NCBI GenBank assembly: GCA_963770035.1 | Contig: CAVYON010000038.1 | Location: 254,917-318,916 of the forward strand | Direction: 5' to 3' | DNA from: Roseiarcus sp963770035 | GTDB taxonomy: Bacteria; Pseudomonadota; Alphaproteobacteria; Rhizobiales; Beijerinckiaceae | DNA: 64,000 nt | Shown here: positions 1-7,636 of the stretch, one piece after another | Position numbering within the stretch: the stretch's first letter is position 1 | How the letters are laid out: every line of letters begins with the position of its first letter | The notes under the pieces: model-generated | What the model was told of the DNA's origin: nothing | The model's input: the letters and a program-made list of their open reading frames with translations, nothing else | The model's database searches: none | Made by a program: the position numbers and the translations under genes

Positions 1-13
1 CCGAGCGGACGAA

Positions 14-973
14 ATGACCGGAACGAACGTCACCCCGACGATGGCGGACAGCATCGCCATGCGGCCCGCCGCGCCGACTGCCAGACGCTTGCGCGGCCTG
101 TCGGACCGGTCGATTGCGTGGCTCTTCATCCTTCCGACAATGGCGCTGTTGCTCGCCATCAACATCTTCCCGTTGATCTGGGCGATTCGGCTGTCGTTCA
201 CCGGTTTCATGGCCAACCTCCCCGCCAAAGCCCGTTTCATCGGGCTCGACAACTATGTCGATATCCTCACCGACGAGGACGTTTGGGCAGATTTCCAGAA
301 CACCGCGCATTTCGTCATTTGGACGATCGCGCTGCAAGTTCTGATCGGCCTGGGTCTCGCGCTGCTGATCAACCAAAAATTCCGCGGCCACAGCTTCTGG
401 ACGACCGTCATCCTGCTGCCGATGATGCTGTCTCCCGCCGTTGTGGGCAACTTCTGGACGCTGCTGTTCCAGCCGCAGATCGGTCCGTTCAACTATCTGA
501 TCAGTTTCTTCACCGGCATCGCGCCGAGTTCGTTCACAATGATCGGGAGCGTCGCCTTGGCGCCCTGGACGATCGTTCTGGTCAACACCTGGATGTGGAC
601 GCCCTATGTCATGCTGATTTGCCTGGCGGGTCTGCGCTCCATTCCCGACTACATCTACGAAGCGGCCGAGGTCGATCGCGCCTCCCCGCTGAGGCAATTC
701 TGGTCGATCACCTTGCCGATGGTCCTCCCCTTCCTCATGCTCGCCGTGCTTTTCCAGGCGATCCAGTCGTTCGTCATGTTCGACATGGTCAACCTTCTCA
801 CGTCGGGCGGACCCGGGTCGACCACCGAACTGGTGTCGATCACGCTAAAGCGCGCCGCCTTTGAAAAATGGGAGACCGGTTACGCCTCCGCGCTGGCCGT
901 GATCCTGTTCGTCACGATTTTCGGCGCCGCGAACGTCTATGTGAGGGCGCTCAACTGGGTGAAGCAGCAATGA
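14..973 (+). CDS. ABC transporter permease, carbohydrate/polyol type (MalF/UgpA-like)
   Basis: This is an inner-membrane permease of a binding-protein-dependent importer, 319 aa. A charged N-terminal tail of about 33 residues precedes six hydrophobic segments. The cytoplasmic EAA loop, which docks the ATPase, starts near residue 216 (YEAAEVDRAS) and ends in TLPMVLPF, as usual for the family. The stop overlaps the next permease by ATGA, so the two are translationally coupled. No substrate-binding protein is present downstream; it probably lies just left of the window. The two-permease, two-ATPase layout resembles rhizobial glycerol importers (GlpPQST). With the dihydroxyacetone kinase genes behind it, a small polyol or triose substrate is inferred, not shown. 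Confidence 0.9.
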   Translation: MTGTNVTPTMADSIAMRPAAPTARRLRGLSDRSIAWLFILPTMALLLAINIFPLIWAIRLSFTGFMANLPAKARFIGLDNYVDILTDEDVWADFQNTAHFVIWTIALQVLIGLGLALLINQKFRGHSFWTTVILLPMMLSPAVVGNFWTLLFQPQIGPFNYLISFFTGIAPSSFTMIGSVALAPWTIVLVNTWMWTPYVMLICLAGLRSIPDYIYEAAEVDRASPLRQFWSITLPMVLPFLMLAVLFQAIQSFVMFDMVNLLTSGGPGSTTELVSITLKRAAFEKWETGYASALAVILFVTIFGAANVYVRALNWVKQQ

Positions 974-1923
974 GCGTCGCCCCGTCGCCGCGCCCATTTT
1001 CCGAGCCCTCGCCGCTCGCGAGACGTCTCGCCGCCGTGCTTGTGGTCCTTTACGCGGTCATTACGATTTTGCCGCTCGCCTGGATCGGAGCGACCGCCTT
1101 CAAGTCGCAGGCGGACGCGATCGCCTATCCGCCCAAGGTGTTCTTCAAGCCGACGCTTGAGGGGTTTGTCGATCTGTTCACGGTGCAAACGCGTCAGTCG
1201 CACGATTTCATCGCCAAGTTGCCGCCGCCCCAAACATGGTATGAGAAAATCGCCCGCGACCGCGACATGGTGATCGCGGGTCCGTCGCGGGTTGTCGAGC
1301 GCTTCCTCAACTCGCTGATCATCGGCTTCGGCTCAACCATTCTCGCGACGTTCCTCGGCACATTGGCTGCATATGGGTTTTCGCGCTTCCGCGTGCCCTT
1401 GGCGGACGACCTGCTTTTTTTCATCCTGTCGACCCGCATGATGCCGCCGATTGCGGTCGCAGTCCCAATCTACATGATGTACCGCTGGCTCGGCCTCTAT
1501 GACACGCGGATAGGCATGATCCTGCTCTACACGGCGGTGAACGTGTCGCTGGCGGTGTGGCTGCTCAAGGGGTTCATCGATGAGATCCCGCGGGAGTACG
1601 AGGAGGCCGCCTTGGTCGACGGCTATACGCGGCTGCAGGCGTTTCGGAAGGTGGTGCTGCCGCAGGCGGTGACAGGAATTGCCGCAACCGCGATCTTCTG
1701 CCTGATCTTCTCCTGGAACGAATATGCCTTCAATCTTCTGTTGACGAGTTCGGACGCGCAAACCATGCCGCCCTTCATTCCGTTCATCATCGGAGAGGGA
1801 GGCCAGAACTGGCCGGCGGTCGCAGCAGCCACGAGCTTGTTTTTGTTGCCGATCGTCATTTTCACGATCGCTCTGCGGAAGCACCTGTTGCGCGGCATCA
1901 CGTTCGGAGCCGTGCGCAAATGA
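970..1923 (+). CDS. ABC transporter permease, second subunit (MalG/UgpE-like)
   Basis: This is the second inner-membrane permease, 317 aa, pairing with the one upstream. The start is the ATG at 970, which overlaps the upstream TGA in the ATGA manner; a longer frame back to 868 only reads antisense-free shadow sequence of the first permease. The EAA loop is clear (EYEEAALVDGYTRLQAF, then VVLPQA). An unusually long periplasmic stretch lies between the first and second membrane segments (about residues 50-110), which MalG-type permeases often use to contact the binding protein. It ends 4 nt into the next small gene. Confidence 0.9.
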   Translation: MSVAPSPRPFSEPSPLARRLAAVLVVLYAVITILPLAWIGATAFKSQADAIAYPPKVFFKPTLEGFVDLFTVQTRQSHDFIAKLPPPQTWYEKIARDRDMVIAGPSRVVERFLNSLIIGFGSTILATFLGTLAAYGFSRFRVPLADDLLFFILSTRMMPPIAVAVPIYMMYRWLGLYDTRIGMILLYTAVNVSLAVWLLKGFIDEIPREYEEAALVDGYTRLQAFRKVVLPQAVTGIAATAIFCLIFSWNEYAFNLLLTSSDAQTMPPFIPFIIGEGGQNWPAVAAATSLFLLPIVIFTIALRKHLLRGITFGAVRK

Positions 1924-2123
1924 CCGGTCGACCCGAAATGAACCCGGCGGGATGGACGCGCTGGTTCCGGCGAGGGCCGTGGGAGAACGGGGCGATGGGC
2001 GTCATCGGCCTCGGTATTCTGATGCTGACGCAGCCCTTCTCGCTCGACCTCTACACCTATGCGTTCGTCACGATCCTTGGCGGCACGCTCGGGTTCGTCG
2101 TCGTCAGCCACTTTCCGCAGTGA
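1920..2123 (+). CDS. small two-helix membrane protein in ABC importer operon
   Basis: This 67-residue protein is translationally coupled to the permease before it (ATGA at 1920) and ends 9 nt before the first ATPase. It has a basic, Trp-rich N-terminus and two hydrophobic stretches, about residues 26-40 and 45-62. Rhizobial glycerol importer operons carry a small membrane protein of unknown role (GlpU/DUF2160) in a comparable place, but no convincing sequence match to that family is visible here. Its position between permeases and ATPases suggests a membrane accessory of the importer. The function is unknown. Confidence 0.65.
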   Translation: MTGRPEMNPAGWTRWFRRGPWENGAMGVIGLGILMLTQPFSLDLYTYAFVTILGGTLGFVVVSHFPQ

Positions 2124-2132
2124 GGCGTCATC

Positions 2133-3245
2133 ATGGCGGAAATTCGCGTCGAGCGGCTGCACAAGGAATTTCAAGGCTTCGTCGCCGTGCAAAATTCGAG
2201 CTTTGTCGTCGAGGATCGCTCGTTTTTCGTGATGCTGGGACCCTCGGGGTGCGGCAAAACGACGACGCTGCGGATGATCGCCGGTCTTGAGTTGCCCACG
2301 GACGGGCGCATCCTGCTCGACGGCAAGGACGTCACGTTCAAGCGCGCTTCGGAGCGCGACATCGCCTTCGTCTTTCAGCTCTTCGCGCTCTACCCGCACA
2401 TGAACGTGCGGCGAAACATCGCGTTTCCGCTCGTTTCAATGGGCATGAAGCGCGCCGACGTCAGGGCAAGGGTCGAGGAGGCCGCTCGAACCTTGCGCAT
2501 CACCGACCTGCTCGACCGCTCCGTGTCCGGCCTGTCCGGCGGCGACCGCCAACGCGTCGCGCTCGGACGGGCCATCGTGCGACGGCCGATGGCGTTCATG
2601 ATGGACGAACCGCTCGGCGCTCTGGATTCGGAATTGCGCGACGCCATGTGCGGCGAATTGCGTGGATTGCACGACCGGCTGAATGCGACGACTGTCTACG
2701 TGACGCACGATCAGACCGAGGCGATGTCGCTTGGCGACAAGATTGCGGTCATGAGCCATGGTGTGATTGAACAGATGGGCACGCCGCGGGAGATCTATGA
2801 CCGGCCGGCTTCTGCTTTTGTGGCCGACTTCATCGGCTCGCCGCCCATGAACCTGCTGGCGTTCAACGACTCGCTGGAGCCTGGGCGGGGCCTCGTCCGC
2901 TTGGGTCAAGCCGACATCAACATTCCGGCCCCGCGCGAGGCCCTGACAAGGCGGGACCTCATCCTTGGCGTGCGCCCCGAACACGTCCGGCTGAGCGATG
3001 GCGCTAGGCTGCGAGGCGAAGTGTTCGGAACGGAATATCTCGGCACCACCCAGATCGTCACGATAACGACCGCGCATGGCGTGGTCAAAGCGCGCCTCGC
3101 CGCGAGTGTCAAAGTCTCCGTCGGGGATGTGGTTGGGCTTGAATTCCGCCCCGAGCGAATGTCGCTGTTCGACGCCGGCTCCGGCCACGCCATTCGAACT
3201 GCGCTTCATGATCACGCCCAGTCGATGGAACACGCCCATGTCTGA
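2133..3245 (+). CDS. ABC transporter ATP-binding protein (UgpC/GlpS-like), first of two
   Basis: This is an ATPase subunit of 370 aa with an N-terminal nucleotide-binding domain and a C-terminal TOBE domain (about 275-355), the layout of MalK/UgpC importers. Visible motifs are Walker A GPSGCGKTT (36-44), Q-loop FQLFALYPH, signature LSGGDRQ (134-140), Walker B FMMDEP (155-160) and H-loop VTHDQ. The signature carries Asp where the family normally has Gln (LSGGQ), and two residues after the Q-loop glutamine are also atypical. A second ATPase follows immediately, so the motor is probably a heterodimer in which this site may be the weaker one; that is inference. Confidence 0.9.
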   Translation: MAEIRVERLHKEFQGFVAVQNSSFVVEDRSFFVMLGPSGCGKTTTLRMIAGLELPTDGRILLDGKDVTFKRASERDIAFVFQLFALYPHMNVRRNIAFPLVSMGMKRADVRARVEEAARTLRITDLLDRSVSGLSGGDRQRVALGRAIVRRPMAFMMDEPLGALDSELRDAMCGELRGLHDRLNATTVYVTHDQTEAMSLGDKIAVMSHGVIEQMGTPREIYDRPASAFVADFIGSPPMNLLAFNDSLEPGRGLVRLGQADINIPAPREALTRRDLILGVRPEHVRLSDGARLRGEVFGTEYLGTTQIVTITTAHGVVKARLAASVKVSVGDVVGLEFRPERMSLFDAGSGHAIRTALHDHAQSMEHAHV

Positions 3246-4254
3246 GGTTACCCTCGATGGGGTGTCGAAACGCTTTGGCGCGACCCATGCAGTGTCCGAT
3301 CTGTCGCTAACTGTCGGGAATGGCGCATTCGTCGTCCTGCTCGGTCCGACCGGCGCCGGCAAGACAACCACGTTGCGCCTGGTCGCCGGTCTCGAGCGAC
3401 CGGATGCGGGACGAATCCGGTTCGCCGGCCATGACGTTACGCGCGATACGCCGGCCCAGCGCGATGTCGCCTTTGTGTTCCAGCAGTATTCGCTTTATCC
3501 CCATCTCTCGGTGTACGACAATTTGGCCTTCCCGCTCCGCTCCCCGGCGAGGCCGACGCCGGAGCCGGCGATCCGTCAAAAGGTGACTGAAGTCGCGGCG
3601 CTGCTGCGCATCTCCGACAAGCTGGAGCAACGCGTTACGAAACTATCCGGAGGTCAGATGCAGCGCGTGGCCATCGGCCGCGCGCTGGTTCGATCGCCCT
3701 CCATCTACCTCATGGACGAGCCGCTATCGTCACTGGACGCAAAGTTGCGCGCCGAATTGCGCATCGAGTTGAAGCGCATTCAAAGCGACCTCGGCGCGAC
3801 GATCCTTTATGTCACTCACGACCAGACGGAGGCGATGACTCTGGGCAGTCAGGTTGGCGTCATCGAGAGCGGCCGGCTGGTGCAGGTCGGCACGCCACGG
3901 CAAGTTTACGAGGATCCCGCAAACATCTATGTCGCTGCGCGATTGGGCAGTCCGCCGATCAACCTCGCGCCACGCTCAGTGTTCCCGGAGATGGCGATGC
4001 CGGAGAACACGACGACGGTCGGCGCGCGGACCGAGCACGCTCAAATCACAAAGGCCAACGGCCGGCGCGCTTCCGGTCGGGTCACCTGGGTCGAGCACCT
4101 CGGCGACCAGGACCATTTGCATGTCAAACTTGGCGAACACGATTTCGTCACCCTCGCCGATCCGGACGCCGGCCTCGGTCCAGGCGACGAAGTGGCGATC
4201 GCACTGACTGATCCGCTGTTCTTCAACGCGGCGGGCGACAGGGTGCGCGCATGA
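3238..4254 (+). CDS. ABC transporter ATP-binding protein (UgpC/GlpT-like), second of two
   Basis: This 338-residue ATPase starts at the ATG at 3238, overlapping the previous stop by 8 nt. An in-frame extension back to 3076 has no family similarity and lies inside the upstream gene. The motifs are canonical: Walker A GPTGAGKTT (36-44), Q-loop FQQYSLYPH, signature LSGGQMQ (136-142), Walker B IYLMDEP and H-loop VTHDQTEAM. The C-terminal TOBE region is shorter than in the first ATPase. Tandem ATPase genes are typical of GlpST-type glycerol importers. The last four bases overlap the dhaL start (ATGA), coupling transport to the kinase genes. Confidence 0.9.
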   Translation: MSEVTLDGVSKRFGATHAVSDLSLTVGNGAFVVLLGPTGAGKTTTLRLVAGLERPDAGRIRFAGHDVTRDTPAQRDVAFVFQQYSLYPHLSVYDNLAFPLRSPARPTPEPAIRQKVTEVAALLRISDKLEQRVTKLSGGQMQRVAIGRALVRSPSIYLMDEPLSSLDAKLRAELRIELKRIQSDLGATILYVTHDQTEAMTLGSQVGVIESGRLVQVGTPRQVYEDPANIYVAARLGSPPINLAPRSVFPEMAMPENTTTVGARTEHAQITKANGRRASGRVTWVEHLGDQDHLHVKLGEHDFVTLADPDAGLGPGDEVAIALTDPLFFNAAGDRVRA

Positions 4255-4847
4255 CGCCGGAACTTCTTCACCGCGTGATTGTCGCTGTGGCCGATGAGGT
4301 GATCGCTCACGCAAACGAACTTACCGAACTCGATCAGGCGGTCGGCGACGGCGATCACGGAGTCAATATGAAACGCGGTTTCGAGGGCGTGCGGGCTGAC
4401 GCCGAGGCGACGGCCGAGAAACCGCTGCCGGACGCGCTGAAAGCCATCGGCATGCAGCTCGTGATGAAGGTCGGCGGCGCCTCAGGCCCGCTTTATGGGA
4501 CGCTGTTCCTGACCCTCGGCAAGGAGATCGCTCCGGACGCCTCCAATCTTTCTGCTGCATTCGCCCGCGCCGTTGAGGCGGTCAAGTCACGAGGCAAGTC
4601 TCAGCCCGGCCAGAAGACCATGCTCGACGTTCTGGCCCCGGTGCAGATGACGCTCGCGGAGGACGGTCCGGATCTTTTGGCCCGCCTGCCGGTCGTGGCC
4701 GCTGTCGCTGCGGAGGCGACAATCCCCATGCTCGCCATCCGTGGTCGCGCGTCTTTCCTTGGGGAGCGCTCAATTGGACATATGGATCCGGGCGCCCGCT
4801 CGTCGGCCTTGATCGTTTCGTCCGTGTGCCGGGCGTTGGAGAGCTAA
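4251..4847 (+). CDS. dhaL: dihydroxyacetone kinase subunit DhaL (ADP-binding)
   Basis: This is the nucleotide-binding subunit of PTS-dependent dihydroxyacetone kinase, 198 aa (usual length about 200-210). It keeps a bound ADP that DhaM re-phosphorylates and passes phosphate to the substrate on DhaK. The Mg-ADP aspartates sit in LDQAVGDGDHG (D28, D33, D35). The phosphate-binding loop GGASGPLYGT and the C-terminal lid GRASFLGERSIGHMDPGA are also present. The gene is coupled by ATGA to the ABC ATPase, and dhaM follows after 2 nt. Confidence 0.95.
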   Translation: MTPELLHRVIVAVADEVIAHANELTELDQAVGDGDHGVNMKRGFEGVRADAEATAEKPLPDALKAIGMQLVMKVGGASGPLYGTLFLTLGKEIAPDASNLSAAFARAVEAVKSRGKSQPGQKTMLDVLAPVQMTLAEDGPDLLARLPVVAAVAAEATIPMLAIRGRASFLGERSIGHMDPGARSSALIVSSVCRALES

Positions 4848-4849
4848 GC

Positions 4850-5239
4850 ATGGCGAATGTGGGGATCGTGATCGTGTCACACTCGCCCAAGGTCGCTGAG
4901 GGGGCGGCGGACATGGTGCGGCAAATGGTGGGCGATAGCGTCAATCTGGCCTACACCGGCGGCGATCCAGGAGGGGGCCTTGGAACCGGGGTGGCCTCGA
5001 TCCGCGAGGCGATCGATCGCGCATGGTCGGAGGCTGGCGTCGCCATTCTGGTGGACCTGGGCGGCGCGGAGACGAATAGCGAGATGGCGGTGGAAATGCT
5101 CGAGCCGGAACGGCGGCGACGCGTGGTCGTTTGCAATGCGCCGATTGTCGAAGGCGCTGTGATGGCGGCCACAGAAGCGTCCGGCGGTTCTCCGTTGGAG
5201 ACGGTTCGGCGGACGGCCGAGGAGCTGTCTCCACAATGA
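4850..5239 (+). CDS. dhaM: DhaM, PTS EIIA domain of dihydroxyacetone kinase phosphorelay
   Basis: This 129-residue protein is the EIIA(Man)-like phosphocarrier that recharges ADP on DhaL. The phosphorylatable His is H11 in VIVSHSPKVAEG, and the family motifs GTGVASIREAI and DLGGAETNSEMA follow. Many bacteria fuse HPr and a truncated enzyme I to this domain. Here DhaM is a single domain, and HPr and enzyme I are separate genes immediately downstream. The start at 4850 lies 2 nt after the dhaL stop; an upstream in-frame ATG at 4826 would overlap dhaL. The ATG of the HPr gene overlaps the stop. Confidence 0.93.
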   Translation: MANVGIVIVSHSPKVAEGAADMVRQMVGDSVNLAYTGGDPGGGLGTGVASIREAIDRAWSEAGVAILVDLGGAETNSEMAVEMLEPERRRRVVVCNAPIVEGAVMAATEASGGSPLETVRRTAEELSPQ

Positions 5240-5577
5240 AGGACCCGGCGATGAAGGACCACACCGCGAGCGAGCAGGCGACCGACCGCGCGGAACTCGT
5301 CAACGCCGTCGGTCTGCATGCGCGGCCGTCAGTCAAGCTGACGCAACTCGCCAAGACGTTCCAATGTCGCGTCGAAATTGCACTTTCGGCCGACGGGCCC
5401 TGGGTGGACGCCAAGAGTCCAGTGAAGGTCATGCGGGTGAAGGCGCCCCGAGGCGCTGTTTTGCACGTCCGCACGTTCGGCACGGGCGCCCGGGTCGCGG
5501 CGGATGCGCTGGTGGCTCTCGTTCGCGCTGGATTTGGCGACCAGACCCATGAGCCGGCAGATCTGACCCATGGCTGA
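5236..5577 (+). CDS. HPr family phosphocarrier protein
   Basis: This HPr-like protein of 113 aa hands phosphate from enzyme I to DhaM. The active-site His is H28 in NAVGLHARPS, and the helix-2 region AKSPVKVM aligns with the usual AKS-l-g-L stretch. An N-terminal extension of about 18 residues, rich in polar residues, precedes the HPr core, and an alternative ATG at 5251 would shorten it. The ATGA overlap with dhaM favours 5236. Its placement between DhaM and enzyme I indicates a dedicated phosphorelay, not the general nitrogen PTS. Confidence 0.93.
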   Translation: MKDPAMKDHTASEQATDRAELVNAVGLHARPSVKLTQLAKTFQCRVEIALSADGPWVDAKSPVKVMRVKAPRGAVLHVRTFGTGARVAADALVALVRAGFGDQTHEPADLTHG

Positions 5578-7183
5578 GCTTCGCCTGTTCGGCCGCGGCG
5601 CATCGCCCGGCGTGGCGAAAGGCGTTGTGACCGTCCTGGATGCGGCGAGGCGGCCTCGACGCAAGGCTGCCGGTACGCAGGCCGAGGAGGCTGAGGCGCT
5701 TCGACGTGCGCTGTCTCGATCTCTGGCTGAAGTCGAAGACCTAGTCGGAAAGGCGACCGGCGAAGCCGCAGATATGCTCGGCTTTCAGGTCGCGATGTTG
5801 TCCGACGAGGAACTGGCCCGCCCGGCGCTGGAAGGGGTGGGCGTGGGCAAGTCCGCCGCCGCCGCCTGGGAGGCCGCGATGGAGGCCGAAATCGCCGGGT
5901 ATCGGGACGCCGGCGACGACCATTTTGCGGCCCGTACAGCCGATCTCGAAGATATCCGCGACCGCGTGCTAGGCCATTTGGAGCCGGAAGCCGCGAGCGC
6001 CGTCATTCTTGACGGTTCCGTGGTTGTGGCCGCCGACCTTCCGATCTCGCGCTTTCTCGCTATCGACTGGACGCGGGGAGGAGCAATTCTGCTGACGCAA
6101 GGCAGTCCGACCAGCCATGTCGCCATGTTGGCCCGCTCTCGCGGCGTGCCGATGGTCGTGAGTCTCGACGGCGCGGCAGATCACATGGCCGGGCGCGAGG
6201 CCCTGGTTGACGCAGCGACCGGCGAAGTGGTGCTCGACCCGACCGAGGCCACCCGGGTCGTCTTTGCAGCGAAGGCTGACCGCGAAAAGTCGGCCAGGGT
6301 CGCGAGCGCCGCCTATCGCGGGCGGCCTGCGGTCACCAAAGACGGGACCAGGATCGCCCTCAACCTCAACGCTGGTTCCGCGGACGAACTCGATGGGCTC
6401 GATCCTGCGATCTGCGACGGGATTGGCCTGGTACGCACTGAGATGCTGTTTCAGGGGTCTGGGGCCCTCCCGGACGAGGACGCTCAGTACGAGGCCTACC
6501 GGCGCATCCTCGCCTGGGCCGACGGCAGGCCCGTCACCATTCGCACCTTGGACGCCGGCGGCGACAAGCCGATCCGGGGCGTGACCGTGGATGGCGAAAG
6601 CAATCCGTTCCTCGGCCTGCGTGGCATTCGTCTATCGCTGCGCCGTCCGGCCCTCTTCCGCACCCAATTGCGCGCCCTGGCGCGGGCGGCGGCGCATGGG
6701 GATTTGCGCATCATGCTGCCGATGGTGACCGTGCCCGCCGAACTCGAGGCGGCGCGCAAGCTGCTGGACGAAGCACTTGCTAGCCTGGCGCAGGAAAATA
6801 TGCCTGTCGGTCGGCCGAAGCTCGGCATCATGATCGAAGTTCCGGCGGCGGCGATCGCCGTGGATCAGTTCGACGCCGCTTTCTTTTCGATCGGCTCCAA
6901 CGACTTGACGCAGTACGTGACCGCGGCGGGCCGAGACATCGGGACCGTGGCCGAACTCGCCGACCCGCTGAACCCTGCGGTGCTTCGACTGATCGCGTCG
7001 GTCGCTCAGCATGGACGAAAGGCGGGTCGGGACGTCAGTCTTTGCGGCGACGCCGGCGGCGACCCGAGGGCGATCGGCGCATTGCTGCACGCCGGCCTCC
7101 GATCGTTGTCTGTGTCGCCCGCGTCCGTCGGAGCCGCCAAGCAGGCAATCGCCTCAACAGACTTGCGCGATGTCGCGCCATGA
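5570..7183 (+). CDS. PTS enzyme I (phosphoenolpyruvate-protein phosphotransferase)
   Basis: This is a full-length enzyme I of 537 aa (the family is usually about 540-580) that autophosphorylates from PEP and charges HPr. The N-terminal helical and phosphohistidine domains carry catalytic H183 in LTQGSPTSHVAMLARS. The C-terminal PEP-binding barrel shows LVRTEMLF, GGDKPI, GLRGIRLSL, IMIEVPAAA, FSIGSNDLTQY and the catalytic-cysteine loop SLCGDAGGD. The start overlaps HPr by 8 nt. Most DhaKLM systems use the cell's general enzyme I or a truncated domain fused to DhaM, so a complete operon-encoded copy is notable. Confidence 0.95.
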   Translation: MAELRLFGRGASPGVAKGVVTVLDAARRPRRKAAGTQAEEAEALRRALSRSLAEVEDLVGKATGEAADMLGFQVAMLSDEELARPALEGVGVGKSAAAAWEAAMEAEIAGYRDAGDDHFAARTADLEDIRDRVLGHLEPEAASAVILDGSVVVAADLPISRFLAIDWTRGGAILLTQGSPTSHVAMLARSRGVPMVVSLDGAADHMAGREALVDAATGEVVLDPTEATRVVFAAKADREKSARVASAAYRGRPAVTKDGTRIALNLNAGSADELDGLDPAICDGIGLVRTEMLFQGSGALPDEDAQYEAYRRILAWADGRPVTIRTLDAGGDKPIRGVTVDGESNPFLGLRGIRLSLRRPALFRTQLRALARAAAHGDLRIMLPMVTVPAELEAARKLLDEALASLAQENMPVGRPKLGIMIEVPAAAIAVDQFDAAFFSIGSNDLTQYVTAAGRDIGTVAELADPLNPAVLRLIASVAQHGRKAGRDVSLCGDAGGDPRAIGALLHAGLRSLSVSPASVGAAKQAIASTDLRDVAP

Positions 7184-7593
7184 ACGACGCCGAGTCCGGC
7201 GCGACCGTCGCCGATTACAAGCGCCTGCTGCAAGCGGTGTGCGACAATCGCCCTTCCGGCACGCGGGGGCGGCTTGCCGTCGCGCTCGGCACCAACCGTT
7301 CCTTCGTGTCGCAACTGGTCAATCCGGTCTATGCGATGCCGATTCCGGCTCAGCATCTGGAGACCATTTTCGAGGTCTGCCACTTCTCGCCGGCTGAGCG
7401 CGAGGCGTTTCTGGCTGCCTATGACCAGGCGCATCCGGGTCGCCGCGACGCTGGCGAGCCATCGGCCGGAGTTCGGGTCATCAGCGTCACCGTTCCTGAT
7501 TTGGGGAACGTTCGGCGAAACCAGGCGGTCGACGCCATGATGGCCGAATATGCACGCCAGCTGGCGCGCCTGGCGGCCGCGTTGAAGGATTGA
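7180..7593 (+). CDS. small HTH-like protein of the dha operon
   Basis: This 137-residue protein is coupled to enzyme I by ATGA (start 7180; a longer frame to 7042 is a shadow). Residues 12-70 look like a Cro/C1-type helix-turn-helix: RGRLAVALGTNRSFVSQLVNP fits the two helices and turn, and FSPAEREAFLAAYDQAHP follows, as in phage-repressor-like domains. The C-terminus (about 95-137) is a helical segment with a conserved-looking VPDLGNVRRNQAVDAMMAEYARQLARLA. It may sense the relay or regulate the operon; that is inferred from position. dhaK starts 43 nt downstream. Confidence 0.7.
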   Translation: MNDAESGATVADYKRLLQAVCDNRPSGTRGRLAVALGTNRSFVSQLVNPVYAMPIPAQHLETIFEVCHFSPAEREAFLAAYDQAHPGRRDAGEPSAGVRVISVTVPDLGNVRRNQAVDAMMAEYARQLARLAAALKD

Positions 7594-7636
7594 ATCCGGC
7601 GGCCTGGACCGTCGGACAAAACGGGAGGATTGCAGG

